64,000 nucleotides of DNA from Tepidimicrobium xylanilyticum (lineage in GTDB: Bacteria; Bacillota; Clostridia; Tissierellales; Tepidimicrobiaceae). A model generated the notes under the pieces. The model ran no database searches, was not told the DNA's origin, and saw nothing but the letters and a program-made list of their open reading frames with translations. The translations under genes were made by a program, and so were the position numbers. The stretch covers positions 375,774 to 439,773 of the forward strand of contig NZ_FNNG01000001.1 in the NCBI RefSeq assembly GCF_900106765.1, written 5' to 3'. Shown here piece after piece: positions 8,708-17,530 of this stretch (its first letter is position 1; the number at the start of each line of letters is the position of its first letter).

Positions 8708-9478
8708 TTAAACATTGCTTTCCGATTCCAAAATATCCTTTTTGAAAGTCATATGGATAAATGCCGCTATTGCTCCAAATATTGCTATTCCTATTACATC
8801 TAATTTTAGATAAATGCTTAAAAAGAACCCTAAGAAAAAGTATGCACGATTATCACCTTTAAATATTGCTCTTAAGTTCATTGCAATACCTAGAGCAGGC
8901 ATCATGCCTCCTACTACCATTAATGCACTTAATACGTTTTCTCCAAGGAAAGCTATTGCAGATTCTACTGCTTGTGGACCATATAATACTGCTAAAAATA
9001 CTGGTATAAAACTTATTATAAATAGGAAAACTTGTGCTGGTATCATGTTTAATAATGAAACTCCTCTAGCATCTCCTTCTTCTGCCCGTTTATCAACCCA
9101 GTGAACAAAAAAGGAATTCAATGTCATCCTGCCAAACCATATTAAAGTTCCCAACAAACCCAATGGTACTGCCAATGCTAAAGCTGCTTCTGGTTCTAGC
9201 CCTGAACTTATGGCTAATGCTGTACCTAAAGTTCCCGCCAAAGCTGGATCACCAGGTAATGCTCCTCCAGCAGATATAAATCCTACATACATAAGGTTAA
9301 TAGTCGCACCTATAATAGTTCCTTGAACTGGATCTCCAAGTATAATTCCAACTATAAGTCCTGCAACCAAAGGTCTATATAATGTGTAATATCCAACTCC
9401 AAAAAGCCAACTGGAATTGCCCAGATAATATACCAAAGCTATTAAAAATGCCTTAAAAGCGGTAATTTCCAATTCCAT
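8708..9478 (-). CDS. PTS mannose/fructose/sorbose-family EIIC membrane subunit
   Basis: A 256-residue polytopic EIIC subunit of a Man-family PTS. Family landmarks include PLVAGLIVGIILGDPVQG near residue 35 and the loop ISAGGALPGDPALAGTLGTA near 69-88, which is the typical EIIC conserved stretch. Together with EIID it translocates the sugar while EIIB phosphorylates it. It is the third gene after the sigma-54 promoter. Confidence 0.95.
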   Translation of the reverse strand: MELEITAFKAFLIALVYYLGNSSWLFGVGYYTLYRPLVAGLIVGIILGDPVQGTIIGATINLMYVGFISAGGALPGDPALAGTLGTALAISSGLEPEAALALAVPLGLLGTLIWFGRMTLNSFFVHWVDKRAEEGDARGVSLLNMIPAQVFLFIISFIPVFLAVLYGPQAVESAIAFLGENVLSALMVVGGMMPALGIAMNLRAIFKGDNRAYFFLGFFLSIYLKLDVIGIAIFGAIAAFIHMTFKKDILESESNV

Positions 9479-9537
9479 TTCCTCCCTTCATTTTTCGAGA
9501 AACCTTTTAAATTTTATAAAACCTTTTCTACCATTTG

Positions 9538-10014
9538 TTATAACAGTGTAGATATTTCAATAGGCTTGTCATCAGGTACTATTCTGATATCGATTTCCAC
9601 CCCCTTATCTAATAATCGAGAAAAGATAGCCTTTTCCTCCTCTGATACTGAAATATTTCTGTAGAATTTCTTCCTTCCAGGGCCTGCTCCCATGCCTCCA
9701 ACTATTAATTTTTCAATTTTAACCCCTTTATCCACTAGTTTTTCGATAGTATGAGGATATTTAACTAAAATAATTACCCTTTCACCTTCTTTGGCCTCTG
9801 CTTTTAATGCTTCAGCTCCTTCTCCTACATCATATACTTCAACTTTTATGCCAGGAGGTGCTGCCATTTTTAATACTCTCTGAAGGAATTGGTCCTGTGC
9901 TACTGCGTCGTCTACAATGATTATCCTATTGCCTTCTGTTGATTTTACCCAGGCTGTCATAACCTGACCATGAATTAATCTGTCATCAATCCTAGTTAAA
10001 ACAATGTTTACCAT
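9538..10014 (-). CDS. PTS mannose/fructose/sorbose-family EIIB subunit
   Basis: A 158-residue cytoplasmic EIIB of the Man/sorbose family. The phosphorylated histidine is H15 in RIDDRLIHGQV, and GGMGAGPGRKKFYRNISVS near residue 107 is the second conserved patch. It takes phosphate from EIIA and passes it to the sugar. The gene starts 16 bases after the EIIA stop. Confidence 0.96.
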   Translation of the reverse strand: MVNIVLTRIDDRLIHGQVMTAWVKSTEGNRIIIVDDAVAQDQFLQRVLKMAAPPGIKVEVYDVGEGAEALKAEAKEGERVIILVKYPHTIEKLVDKGVKIEKLIVGGMGAGPGRKKFYRNISVSEEEKAIFSRLLDKGVEIDIRIVPDDKPIEISTLL

Positions 10015-10030
10015 CTTTTCCCCTCCAATT

Positions 10031-10435
10031 TTATATATTATTATTTAATATTGCTCCAATGTTTTTAATACCTTCATATCCGGCTTTAAATGCAGAGTCA
10101 ACCAACTCTCCTATATCTACACATTCTCTCATGCTAAGAACTTCTATAAGCATTGGTAAATTCACTCCCGTAAGACTATGAAAATTTAAATGCTCCATAT
10201 TTGCTGCCGCTGCATTTGAAGGACTTCCTCCAAATAAATCAGTTAAGACTAAGACTCCATCTCCTTCATCCAATTTTTCTATTGAAGTTTTAATTTGATG
10301 GTGTAATTCTTCAATACTATCCCCATGTTCAAGGCCTAACGTTAAAACATTTTTTTGCTGTCCTATTATGAGCTCAGCACTTTTTAATAGTTCATGTCCA
10401 AATTTTCCATGTGTGACAATTAATATTCCAATCAT
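10031..10435 (-). CDS. PTS mannose-family EIIA subunit
   Basis: A 134-residue EIIA of the Man family with phospho-acceptor H9 in ILIVTHG and the conserved VLTDLFGGSPSNAA patch near residues 63-76. It is the first gene after the sigma-54 promoter, with a leader of roughly 100 bases. EIIA also donates phosphate to PRD domains of LevR-type activators, so it links sugar flux to expression of its own operon. Confidence 0.96.
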   Translation of the reverse strand: MIGILIVTHGKFGHELLKSAELIIGQQKNVLTLGLEHGDSIEELHHQIKTSIEKLDEGDGVLVLTDLFGGSPSNAAAANMEHLNFHSLTGVNLPMLIEVLSMRECVDIGELVDSAFKAGYEGIKNIGAILNNNI

Positions 10436-10552
10436 TTTCAGCTCCCTTTCTAAATTTTTTATGCTTCCATTGAAATCTTTCTTATTCTTGTATCTTTTTG
10501 CTTAATGATAGTTGAATACTTATTAGTAATATTTTTGCTGCCACTTATTAGA

Positions 10553-10568
10553 GCAACTATTGTGCCAA
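10553..10568 (-). promoter_or_regulatory. Sigma-54 (-24/-12) promoter of the PTS operon
   Basis: The minus strand reads TTGGCACAATAGTTGC. This has the GG and GC dinucleotides separated by exactly 10 bases and matches TGGCAC-N5-TTGC. It lies about 120 bases upstream of the EIIA start and directly downstream of a LevR-type sigma-54 activator gene. Confidence 0.93.
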
Positions 10569-10630
10569 TTTACGTCTCACTTCGCAGAAAAACTTTGAAA
10601 AGCCTTAAATTATCAAACTTTAATAAAATG

Positions 10631-10668
10631 TAAATAAAAAAGCACATGATCAAAATTATCATGTGCTT
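10631..10668 (-). terminator. Intrinsic terminator after the LevR-like gene
   Basis: On the minus strand, AAGCACATGAT, a 7-base loop and the perfect complement ATCATGTGCTT are followed by TTTTTATTTA. It closes the regulator transcript before the separate sigma-54 promoter of the PTS operon. Confidence 0.93.
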
Positions 10669-10687
10669 CACTATTATTTGATTTGCT

Positions 10688-13510
10688 TTATTGTGCATCA
10701 AAAAAATCCATTATATATCCTATTTCTGTATCAGGAATCTCAATGCCAAATTTCTCCTCAATTTCTTGTAAATTATTTTTTATTACCTTATATAACTGAG
10801 GTTTTGCTTGAATCAACCTCTGAATATTATTATACGTTAAACTTTCACCTGTTAATACCCTCTCTACCATGGTACAGGTGTGAAACAAAAACCCTATTCT
10901 CATACGATCATTGTTTACCAATCCCAGTTCATTAATTATCTTAATAAATACATTTCTAATAATTTCATAAGCTTTGATTGGATTTAGAAATGCCAATGTT
11001 TCTTCTAGTACACCAATAATGCTATATTCTGAAGGCTTATTATAATTGCCTAATTCTTGTCCTGTTATCAATTTCTCAAGTGTCTTTAATCCATCTCCAA
11101 TAATAACTTCATCAATTGGAATATATGGCACATCGGGAATCTTTAAATCTACCGTTCCCACTACTGCAATCAGGTTTTTTGTTTCTATCCCATTCAATTT
11201 AGTATCCTGGTCATAATTTAATGGCACCAAATTAACGTTATAATCTTTGATTATAGGTAGCGCATTATTTATAAACTGAACAAGTTTTATGGCACTTCCC
11301 TGTCCTGTTAAACAGGTGGTAATAATTGTCTTAGGTTCATCAATTAGCACTTTATTTTTTATATCCTTAGTAAGTACTCTACCAATATAAGGACCTACAT
11401 TTTGAATATCTTCACAAAGCTGGTTAAGGGTCATTTCTGGAAGCATAGCCTTTCTTACCGCTTCTAACACCATAGGCGTTGAAACCATTTCCACAGATTT
11501 AGTTTCTATACCAGTCTTTTTTGTTACTATTTCTGCAAAAGCAACTAATGAACCCATATCCACCATAAGAAGTACTCCTTTGCCTTGAACGATAGATTTT
11601 ACCATATTTATTGTTTTATCAAGGACTTCCTCCACTTTACAGTCTAAGGGCATATCTATAGCTTTACAATGTTTGGTTCCTAGTAAACTATTTACTGTAT
11701 CTGCTATACTAGAAGCAGTAGATTTACCATGGGCTAAAACAATTACCCCTATTGCTCCTTCTGACTCCCCTAAGTCTGCATTAACTGAACTTAAGAACAT
11801 GGCTATAATTCCTATTTCTTCCTTAGGAATACTTATACCTAATTCCTCTTCAAGTATCTCCTTAATTAACCTTGCTGCATTTAATTCAACGGGATTATTG
11901 AGCACTATATCATTTAATTGAGGATAATCCAAAGTCTTTCCCTCATAACTCCTTTCCATCAAAGCGCAAATATGCATACAGAGCCCAATAAGGACCTTCT
12001 TGTTATATCTTTTCTTGAATTTTTGCTCTACAAGATTTAAAGCCAATTCCATAGCATAATAGACTTTTGGACTGACTATCTTAAACAACTCTTCATCCTT
12101 TGGAATCCCCCTTACAATATCGAATCTCTTTATAAGTCTTTTAATATACTCTTCTATATATACGTTTAGCATTTGATTAATTTTTTGTTTGGAATAACCT
12201 TGCTTGGAATACTCTATATGTTTTTCTTTGATAATTTTATATAAGTCCTCAGAAATATCATATTCGCCTAACATTGTAAACCCTTCATCAAAGGGCGTAA
12301 ATTCATAATAGTTACTATTATCTCTACCAATAAGATCCATTATCTCCTGATTATTATATCCTCGTTTTAATAGTCCCTTATATATGTAGTCGTGTAATAA
12401 AGATGTGTGTATTTCTATCCTATCCTTATCATAGGTTCTATAATCCAAAAAACCTCTAGCACAGGTCAATTGTATATCGCTTTTTAACTGCCCAATATTC
12501 CCATTACAATCATATAGAAGGAAGGCTTTTATTACGTCTTTGCTGACTCTAATGGGTACTTGTACACATTTTGCCTCATCAAGGAAAAACTGTTTAATAA
12601 GTTGAAGCCTTTCTATTAAAGGCTTTTCAGATAGATCCGGTAATTTTATTACCATTGGAATCCTTCTTAAAAAGGTTTGCAATAGGCTGGAGTTAACATC
12701 TTCAGTAGTAGCTCCTATTAATAACACATTGGCCTTTCTAGTATTTCCCGTCTCTCCAAGACGCCTATAGATATTCTTGTCCATTAACAAGAAAAGCATT
12801 TCCTGACCTTCAGGTGGAAGCCGGTGTATCTCATCTAATAATAGTACTCCTCCATTGCTCTTTTCCACAAGACCTGCTTTATCAGTATCTGCTCCTGTAA
12901 AGGCACCCTTTTTATAACCAAATAATTGGGATAATAATAATTGGGGATTGTTGGCATATTCTGAACAGTTAAAAATTACAAATTCCGCATCTGAGTCTAT
13001 GGTACCAGATTCCACTGCAAAATTATACATCATCTCTGCAAATGTGGTTTTTCCCACTCCAGTAGAGCCTACTAACAAGGTATGAAGTCCCCTAGGTGGA
13101 TATAATATTGCTGCCTTGGCCTGTTTAATTGGAAGATCTAAGCTTCCATTAGCCCCTATTAACTTTTCAAAGGATTTTTCCTCTACTTTAATTGCATTCT
13201 TAGAATCGTTCTTCCTTTCAATAAAATAATTGATTGAATCTACTTCAAATACCTTATCTTCCAGTTTTATGGAAAGAAGTTCCTCCAATCTCTCCCTAGT
13301 AAAAAAGTAGACTGGCCTACCTTTAATCTTAACTATTCTCTTTTCTGCCGTCAGTGCATTAAGCTCTGCACTAGCATTATTTCTACTTATATCGGCCTTT
13401 TGTCCAACTTCCGATGCCTGAAAACCGGAAAAACCACCTTCTAAATCGTCTAAAGTCACCTGGTCGCAAAGAGCTTGTAAACAATTGAAAACCTTTTCTT
13501 TTCTAGTCAA
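10688..13510 (-). CDS. LevR-type sigma-54 activator with PRD, EIIA and EIIB domains
   Basis: A 940-residue transcription activator. Domains in order are an N-terminal winged helix (about 1-80), a sigma-54 interaction AAA+ module with Walker A GSTGVGKT (148-155), GAFTGA loop (202-207) and Walker B GGVLLLDEI, a first PRD with H513, a Man-type EIIA-like domain with H594 in VLAHGKS, an EIIB-like domain with TTCLTGQGS near 740, and a second PRD near the C-terminus (FLFHTCTMVER). It hydrolyses ATP to open sigma-54 promoters, and the PRDs are tuned by PTS phosphorylation. Start is TTG at 13510 with AAGGAGG 7 bases upstream. Its own sigma-A promoter and terminator are visible. It surely drives the adjacent PTS operon. 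Confidence 0.95.
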   Translation of the reverse strand: MTRKEKVFNCLQALCDQVTLDDLEGGFSGFQASEVGQKADISRNNASAELNALTAEKRIVKIKGRPVYFFTRERLEELLSIKLEDKVFEVDSINYFIERKNDSKNAIKVEEKSFEKLIGANGSLDLPIKQAKAAILYPPRGLHTLLVGSTGVGKTTFAEMMYNFAVESGTIDSDAEFVIFNCSEYANNPQLLLSQLFGYKKGAFTGADTDKAGLVEKSNGGVLLLDEIHRLPPEGQEMLFLLMDKNIYRRLGETGNTRKANVLLIGATTEDVNSSLLQTFLRRIPMVIKLPDLSEKPLIERLQLIKQFFLDEAKCVQVPIRVSKDVIKAFLLYDCNGNIGQLKSDIQLTCARGFLDYRTYDKDRIEIHTSLLHDYIYKGLLKRGYNNQEIMDLIGRDNSNYYEFTPFDEGFTMLGEYDISEDLYKIIKEKHIEYSKQGYSKQKINQMLNVYIEEYIKRLIKRFDIVRGIPKDEELFKIVSPKVYYAMELALNLVEQKFKKRYNKKVLIGLCMHICALMERSYEGKTLDYPQLNDIVLNNPVELNAARLIKEILEEELGISIPKEEIGIIAMFLSSVNADLGESEGAIGVIVLAHGKSTASSIADTVNSLLGTKHCKAIDMPLDCKVEEVLDKTINMVKSIVQGKGVLLMVDMGSLVAFAEIVTKKTGIETKSVEMVSTPMVLEAVRKAMLPEMTLNQLCEDIQNVGPYIGRVLTKDIKNKVLIDEPKTIITTCLTGQGSAIKLVQFINNALPIIKDYNVNLVPLNYDQDTKLNGIETKNLIAVVGTVDLKIPDVPYIPIDEVIIGDGLKTLEKLITGQELGNYNKPSEYSIIGVLEETLAFLNPIKAYEIIRNVFIKIINELGLVNNDRMRIGFLFHTCTMVERVLTGESLTYNNIQRLIQAKPQLYKVIKNNLQEIEEKFGIEIPDTEIGYIMDFFDAQ

Positions 13511-13604
13511 TTAAATGCCTCCTTATGAAATTAATTTTTTACCCCAAATCCCCTTTCTCAATTTATCTCTAGGAAGCAACAAATTGTATGAATATTTTTT
13601 ATTT

Positions 13605-13633
13605 ATTATATAGCGTATCAATATAATAGTCAA
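13605..13633 (-). promoter_or_regulatory. Sigma-A promoter of the LevR-like gene
   Basis: The minus strand has TTGACT (13633-13628), a 17-base spacer and a perfect TATAAT (13610-13605), about 95 bases upstream of the TTG start at 13510. Confidence 0.85.
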
Positions 13634-13768
13634 CTTCGACATTGTTTTATGTTATTCTGCAATTTAGCCCTCAAGACTACCTATATCCCAATTTCTAGCC
13701 TTTTGTCAAACTTTAGCAATAATAGCTATTTTCAGTAAATGTAATATCTGGTATCTACTCCTATGGTG

Positions 13769-13797
13769 TTTACATAATCTTTTTCTTCTTATATAAT
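13769..13797 (+). promoter_or_regulatory. Sigma-A promoter of the cell wall hydrolase
   Basis: TTTACA (13769-13774), a 17-base spacer and TATAAT (13792-13797) lie about 30 bases before the riboswitch. Transcription should start near 13804 and read into the aptamer. Confidence 0.75.
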
Positions 13798-13828
13798 AAC
13801 CTTTGTTGTAAATCAAGCAATGACTGAT

Positions 13829-13904
13829 CCTAAATTTGAGGTACGAGGGAACCAACAAAGGGGTTTATCCCCATCCGAATGCTAACTTCGGACTAGATTT
13901 AGGA
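13829..13904 (+). promoter_or_regulatory. c-di-AMP riboswitch, ydaO/yuaA type (compact form)
   Basis: The leader holds the conserved blocks of ydaO-type aptamers in order: GGTACGAGGGAACC, then GGGGTTTAT, then CCGAATGCTAACTTCGG, then GGAAGGAG. The outer P1 helix pairs CCTAAATTT (13830-13838) with AGATTTAGG (13896-13904, one G-U pair). The 3' arm overlaps the start of the ribosome binding site of the following hydrolase. c-di-AMP riboswitches are off switches that commonly control cell wall hydrolases and osmolyte transport, which fits. The variable internal arm present in the well-known examples is very short here. Confidence 0.8.
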
Positions 13905-13919
13905 AGGAGTGCATTGAAA

Positions 13920-14603
13920 ATGAAGAAAAAAACAATATTATTAGTTATGGTAATGTTAATCCTACTAGCCCTTCCAGCATCGGCTAGTGGCTATTCCAGA
14001 ACCTTATATTATGGCCATCGTGGTAATGATGTTTTAAGGCTGCAAAGAGAATTAAATTCTAGAGGTTATTACAATTTCTATATTGATGGAATATATGGAT
14101 TGATAACTGAAAGGGCAGTTATCAATTTTCAAATAGACCATCGTTTAAGAATCGATGGTATTGCTGGACCAGAAACTCAAAGGGCTTTATATAGCTATCC
14201 TATAGCTTCAAGGGGACAAGCCCTAGGTAGATTCACCTCCGATGATATCTATTGGTTAGCCCGTATCATAGAAGCAGAAGCTGGCGGAGAACCTTATTTG
14301 GGTAAGGTGGCCGTTGGTAATGTAGTTTTAAATAGGGTAAATTCTTGGGATTTTCCAAATACCATCTACAATGTAATATTTGAATATTATGATAATATAC
14401 CTCAATTCAGTCCTGTTGCTGATGGTACGATTTACAACACTCCATCCCAGGATAGTATAAATGCAGCAAAAGATGCCATAAATGGATTTAGGCCAGTTGG
14501 AAATGCAACATATTTCTTTAACCCTAGTAAATCAGCAGGTTCTTGGATTGTACGTAACAAAACTTATGTAACTAGGATTGGTGGACATGTATTTTATCAA
14601 TAA
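13920..14603 (+). CDS. Secreted cell wall hydrolase, SleB-like, with peptidoglycan-binding domain
   Basis: A 227-residue secreted protein with signal peptide (1-23, MKKKTILLVM then ASASG), peptidoglycan-binding type 1 domain (about 28-92, GHRGNDVLRLQRELNSRGYY and DGIAGPETQRAL) and a C-terminal Hydrolase_2 lytic domain of the SleB/CwlJ family. The probable catalytic acid is in RIIEAEAGGE (E118 or E120). SleB is a spore cortex lytic transglycosylase; single-gene homologues also act in vegetative wall turnover. No ypeB partner is adjacent. ATG at 13920 follows AGGAAGGAG; the longer frame from 13836 runs through the riboswitch and is not the start. c-di-AMP control suggests growth-phase turgor or wall regulation rather than a purely sporulation role. 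Confidence 0.9.
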   Translation: MKKKTILLVMVMLILLALPASASGYSRTLYYGHRGNDVLRLQRELNSRGYYNFYIDGIYGLITERAVINFQIDHRLRIDGIAGPETQRALYSYPIASRGQALGRFTSDDIYWLARIIEAEAGGEPYLGKVAVGNVVLNRVNSWDFPNTIYNVIFEYYDNIPQFSPVADGTIYNTPSQDSINAAKDAINGFRPVGNATYFFNPSKSAGSWIVRNKTYVTRIGGHVFYQ

Positions 14604-14640
14604 TAAATCAGGGAGAAATCCCTGATTTATTATTGATAAA
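14593..14640. terminator. 22-bp perfect stem bidirectional terminator
   Basis: TTTATCAATAATAAATCAGG and its exact complement flank a GAAA tetraloop (14615-14618). The stem includes the hydrolase stop codon. It lies between convergent genes, the plus-strand hydrolase and minus-strand murJ, and could serve both. Confidence 0.85.
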
Positions 14641-14705
14641 GCATTATGTTAGGAATATTATGGTTATGAACATACATAAGCCAGAGGCTTCATGAAACTT
14701 CTATC

Positions 14706-16247
14706 TTATTTTCTTATTAATCCCTTAAACAATAATCTAACCTCTTTCACCCTCAATATAGAACATAAAATAAAATATATGCTTGCCCCTATGCCTATGG
14801 ACATAATTAGTATAACAAATTCTCCTATTGTAGAACTAATAAGATTAGCCGTTAATCCAAAATAAATAAAATATACTAATATCCCCATAACTATCGATGC
14901 AAATAATACCTTTAAAAAGCATTTCAAATAGTTTCTTAACCCTATAGGACCTATTTTTCTTCTCAAACTTAAAAATAAGAGTAAAGTAGTAAAAGTAGCA
15001 GATATACTAGTAGCCAATGCTAGGCCGCTATGCGCCATAAATCTTATTAATATTAAATTTAATATGATATTTAAACCTACTGCAAACGCCCCATTTAACA
15101 TGGGTGTTTTGGTATCGTGAAAAGCATAAAATACCCTATTTAACATTAACCTTAATGAAGCACCTACCAATCCTAAAGAATAGAATATGAAGGCTTGGGA
15201 GGTCATAATGGTTGCATTAGAATCGAAGGCACCTCTTTGGAAAAATATTCTTACTATAGGTTCTGATAATACTATTATCCCCATGGTAGCAGGTACCGTA
15301 ATAATCAGTATAATATTGATTCCTTGGTTTAATATCTTTTTAACCTGCCTAATATCTTCCTGCGAAAAAGCTTTAGACAGCATTGGAAATACTACTGTTG
15401 TAACCGCAGCTACAAAAACAGAGATTATTAAGTCCTTCAACCTAGAAGCATAGGTAAGAGCTGAAATACTTCCTTCTACTAAGCTAGAGGCTAAAGTCCT
15501 ATCAATCACCGTATTAAACTGTTGTACAGCCGACCCCATCATTACTGGCAATACTAATACTAAGGCCCTTTTTAAATAGGGGTCACTTAAATTGACATCC
15601 AGTTTATATCTATAACCCTGGTACCTAATAGCTGGTATCTGGATTAAAAATTGGGTGGATGCTGCTACAACGCTGGTTAACATTAGCCCCTCAATATTTC
15701 CCTTGTCTGCAAAAAAGATTAGGAAAAACAGAAATACAAAATTATAAGGAAGTCCCATAATTGCAGGAGGACCAAATATTTCGCTACTATGTAGGTATCC
15801 TGAAAAAACATAGGTAAAACCTAAAAAAATTACAATAGGAAGGCCTACCCTATTCAATTTCACCGCTAGCTGAAACTGTTCTCCTTCAAATCCCTTGGCC
15901 AATATTTTAATTATTATGGGAGAAAGAAAAAATCCAAATAAAGCTAATAATATGGTAATAAGTAGTATTACATTTAGTATATTATTCAAATACCTTAGTT
16001 TTCCCCTTCTCCCGCTTCTCTCCCCTATTTCTGTGAAAATGGGTATAAGGGTTGTATTCAATGAAGCACCAATTGTAGTCATTAAAATAGTAGTAGCCGT
16101 CATGGCAACAAAATAGGTATCCGTCTCGTATCCAGAACCATATTTAGATGCAATTAAAACTTCCCTTAAAAACCCTAAAACCTTACTTATTAAAGTAAAA
16201 ATTCCAATCATAGCTGCATGTTTTGCTACCTTCCCAGTATTCGACAT
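14706..16247 (-). CDS. murJ: Lipid II flippase MurJ (MviN family)
   Basis: A 513-residue polytopic MOP-superfamily protein that flips lipid II across the membrane during peptidoglycan synthesis. The N-terminal pattern KHAAMIGIFTLISKVLGFLRE followed by ASKYG and ETDTYFVA is characteristic of MurJ, with about 14 hydrophobic spans of the usual length. ATG at 16247 is preceded by GAAGGAGAATATAT; the upstream frame to 16268 is not needed. It follows the SLH/PrcB surface protein gene by 54 bases after that gene's terminator. Clostridia often carry several MurJ copies, some for other polymers, so lipid II as the substrate is by family. Confidence 0.92.
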   Translation of the reverse strand: MSNTGKVAKHAAMIGIFTLISKVLGFLREVLIASKYGSGYETDTYFVAMTATTILMTTIGASLNTTLIPIFTEIGERSGRRGKLRYLNNILNVILLITILLALFGFFLSPIIIKILAKGFEGEQFQLAVKLNRVGLPIVIFLGFTYVFSGYLHSSEIFGPPAIMGLPYNFVFLFFLIFFADKGNIEGLMLTSVVAASTQFLIQIPAIRYQGYRYKLDVNLSDPYLKRALVLVLPVMMGSAVQQFNTVIDRTLASSLVEGSISALTYASRLKDLIISVFVAAVTTVVFPMLSKAFSQEDIRQVKKILNQGINIILIITVPATMGIIVLSEPIVRIFFQRGAFDSNATIMTSQAFIFYSLGLVGASLRLMLNRVFYAFHDTKTPMLNGAFAVGLNIILNLILIRFMAHSGLALATSISATFTTLLLFLSLRRKIGPIGLRNYLKCFLKVLFASIVMGILVYFIYFGLTANLISSTIGEFVILIMSIGIGASIYFILCSILRVKEVRLLFKGLIRK

Positions 16248-16301
16248 ATATATTCTCCTTCCATGCATTACTCCATAGATATGTATATATTATACTACAA
16301 T

Positions 16302-17186
16302 TTATCCACAAAATTTACACAAAAAAACCCATACAAATTTGTATGGGGGAAGGCCTAAATCCTGCTTATTAATTTCGATGGTAATAGTTTTAAATGTAAT
16401 AACCATTAGCTGTTCGCTATCCTTACTTGGGGGAGTAATATTTAAATATATTTTATATTCATCCTTTTCTTTTAAGATCTTATCTACTCCCATAGAATAA
16501 CCTGTAGTGGGAAATTCTTTGGTAATGGTTACATATACTTTATCTTCTCCTATCTTTGAATTAATTCCCTCTACTCCGGAATAGGATTGGACTATTCCAG
16601 ACAGAGTAAAGGGAATATTTATAATCTCATCTTCCTCAGCATTTTCTGTTTTATTGACTTCATCTAAAAGTTTATCTACCCTCTGCAATAATATTATTAC
16701 TTCTCCTTGGGTAGCATGTGCATATGGATTAAACTTAAAATTAGACTGTCCATTGATAAGCCCAGCATGATATAGTGCTTGTAAAGTTTCCTTCTTTTCT
16801 ATAGGAACCCCTTCTAAATCTTTAAAAGGAACTGGCTCCTGATTAAGTTCTATTGCTCCAATCTCTAATAGCTTTTCAGCTAAAAGCTTCACCATGTCGA
16901 TTCTAGTCAATTTCTCTTTCCAGCCTATCTCCATTCTAGTATAACCTTTCTCCTTCAATAATGAAGAAAAAGATAGTAGGAATTCATCTTCATAAAAAGC
17001 TTCCTTCAAATTTAGCCTATTAAAATTATCTTTTGCCAAATAGGGGAAATAGTAGAGTAAAAAATCCCTTTCTATCTCATTTTTCGACCAGTGATTCCCT
17101 AATTTTTCTTCTAGGCTAGCAGCCGCATAGATAGGTGAAGCAAATATTAAAATGAGAACTAGAAAAATTAAAACTTTTTTCTTCAC
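16302..17186 (-). CDS. Secreted SLH-domain protein with C-terminal PrcB-like domain
   Basis: A 294-residue exported protein with signal peptide (1-22, KKKVLIFLVLILIFA then YAAA). A middle region has the look of two to three S-layer homology repeats (for example LTRIDMVKLLAEKLLE, FKDLEGVP and INGQSNFKFNPYAHATQGE). The C-terminal beta domain resembles PrcB (KEFPTTGYSMGVDKI and the PPSKDSEQ turn). GTG at 17186 follows AAGGGGGATAAT. SLH repeats suggest attachment to the cell envelope; function otherwise unknown. The last 14 codons run through the gene's own terminator hairpin and T run, giving a strange tail FVWVFLCKFCG, which may mean a recent frameshift or lost stop codon. Confidence 0.75.
   Translation of the reverse strand: MKKKVLIFLVLILIFASPIYAAASLEEKLGNHWSKNEIERDFLLYYFPYLAKDNFNRLNLKEAFYEDEFLLSFSSLLKEKGYTRMEIGWKEKLTRIDMVKLLAEKLLEIGAIELNQEPVPFKDLEGVPIEKKETLQALYHAGLINGQSNFKFNPYAHATQGEVIILLQRVDKLLDEVNKTENAEEDEIINIPFTLSGIVQSYSGVEGINSKIGEDKVYVTITKEFPTTGYSMGVDKILKEKDEYKIYLNITPPSKDSEQLMVITFKTITIEINKQDLGLPPYKFVWVFLCKFCG
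16321..16347 (-). terminator. Intrinsic terminator lying inside the 3' end of the SLH/PrcB gene
   Basis: CCCATACAAATTTGTATGGG (16328-16347) is a perfect 20-base palindrome, followed on the minus strand by seven T. It is fully inside the open frame that ends at 16302. Confidence 0.88.
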
Positions 17187-17530
17187 ATTATCCCCCTTTC
17201 TAGATGTAACCAACCTTAAATCTATTATAATATTATAATAATTTCATTTGGTTACATAATAGTTACAATTGTAGGGAAATTTCCACTATTTACAATATAG
17301 AAATATCAATTTACAAAAGTATTACAATTCAATTACATTAAAATGCATGATACAAATTATCATAATTAGGTATAAGTACCTATGTAAATTTAAAGACTAC
17401 TTAACTTAAAATGATTATAATATTGATAATAATACTAAAATTTTCATAAAAATAAAGGATTTTGAAATTTTTTGTCTAATAATTACATATGTGAAAATAT
17501 TCATCATTTTTACAAAGGGGTTGGAATCAT
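17187..17530. other. AT-rich divergent intergenic region
   Basis: About 340 bases between divergent genes, the SLH/PrcB protein and a chemoreceptor. It is extremely AT-rich, with several TATAAT-like hexamers on both strands, so no single promoter can be picked with confidence. I see no gene, riboswitch or repeat. Confidence 0.6.
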
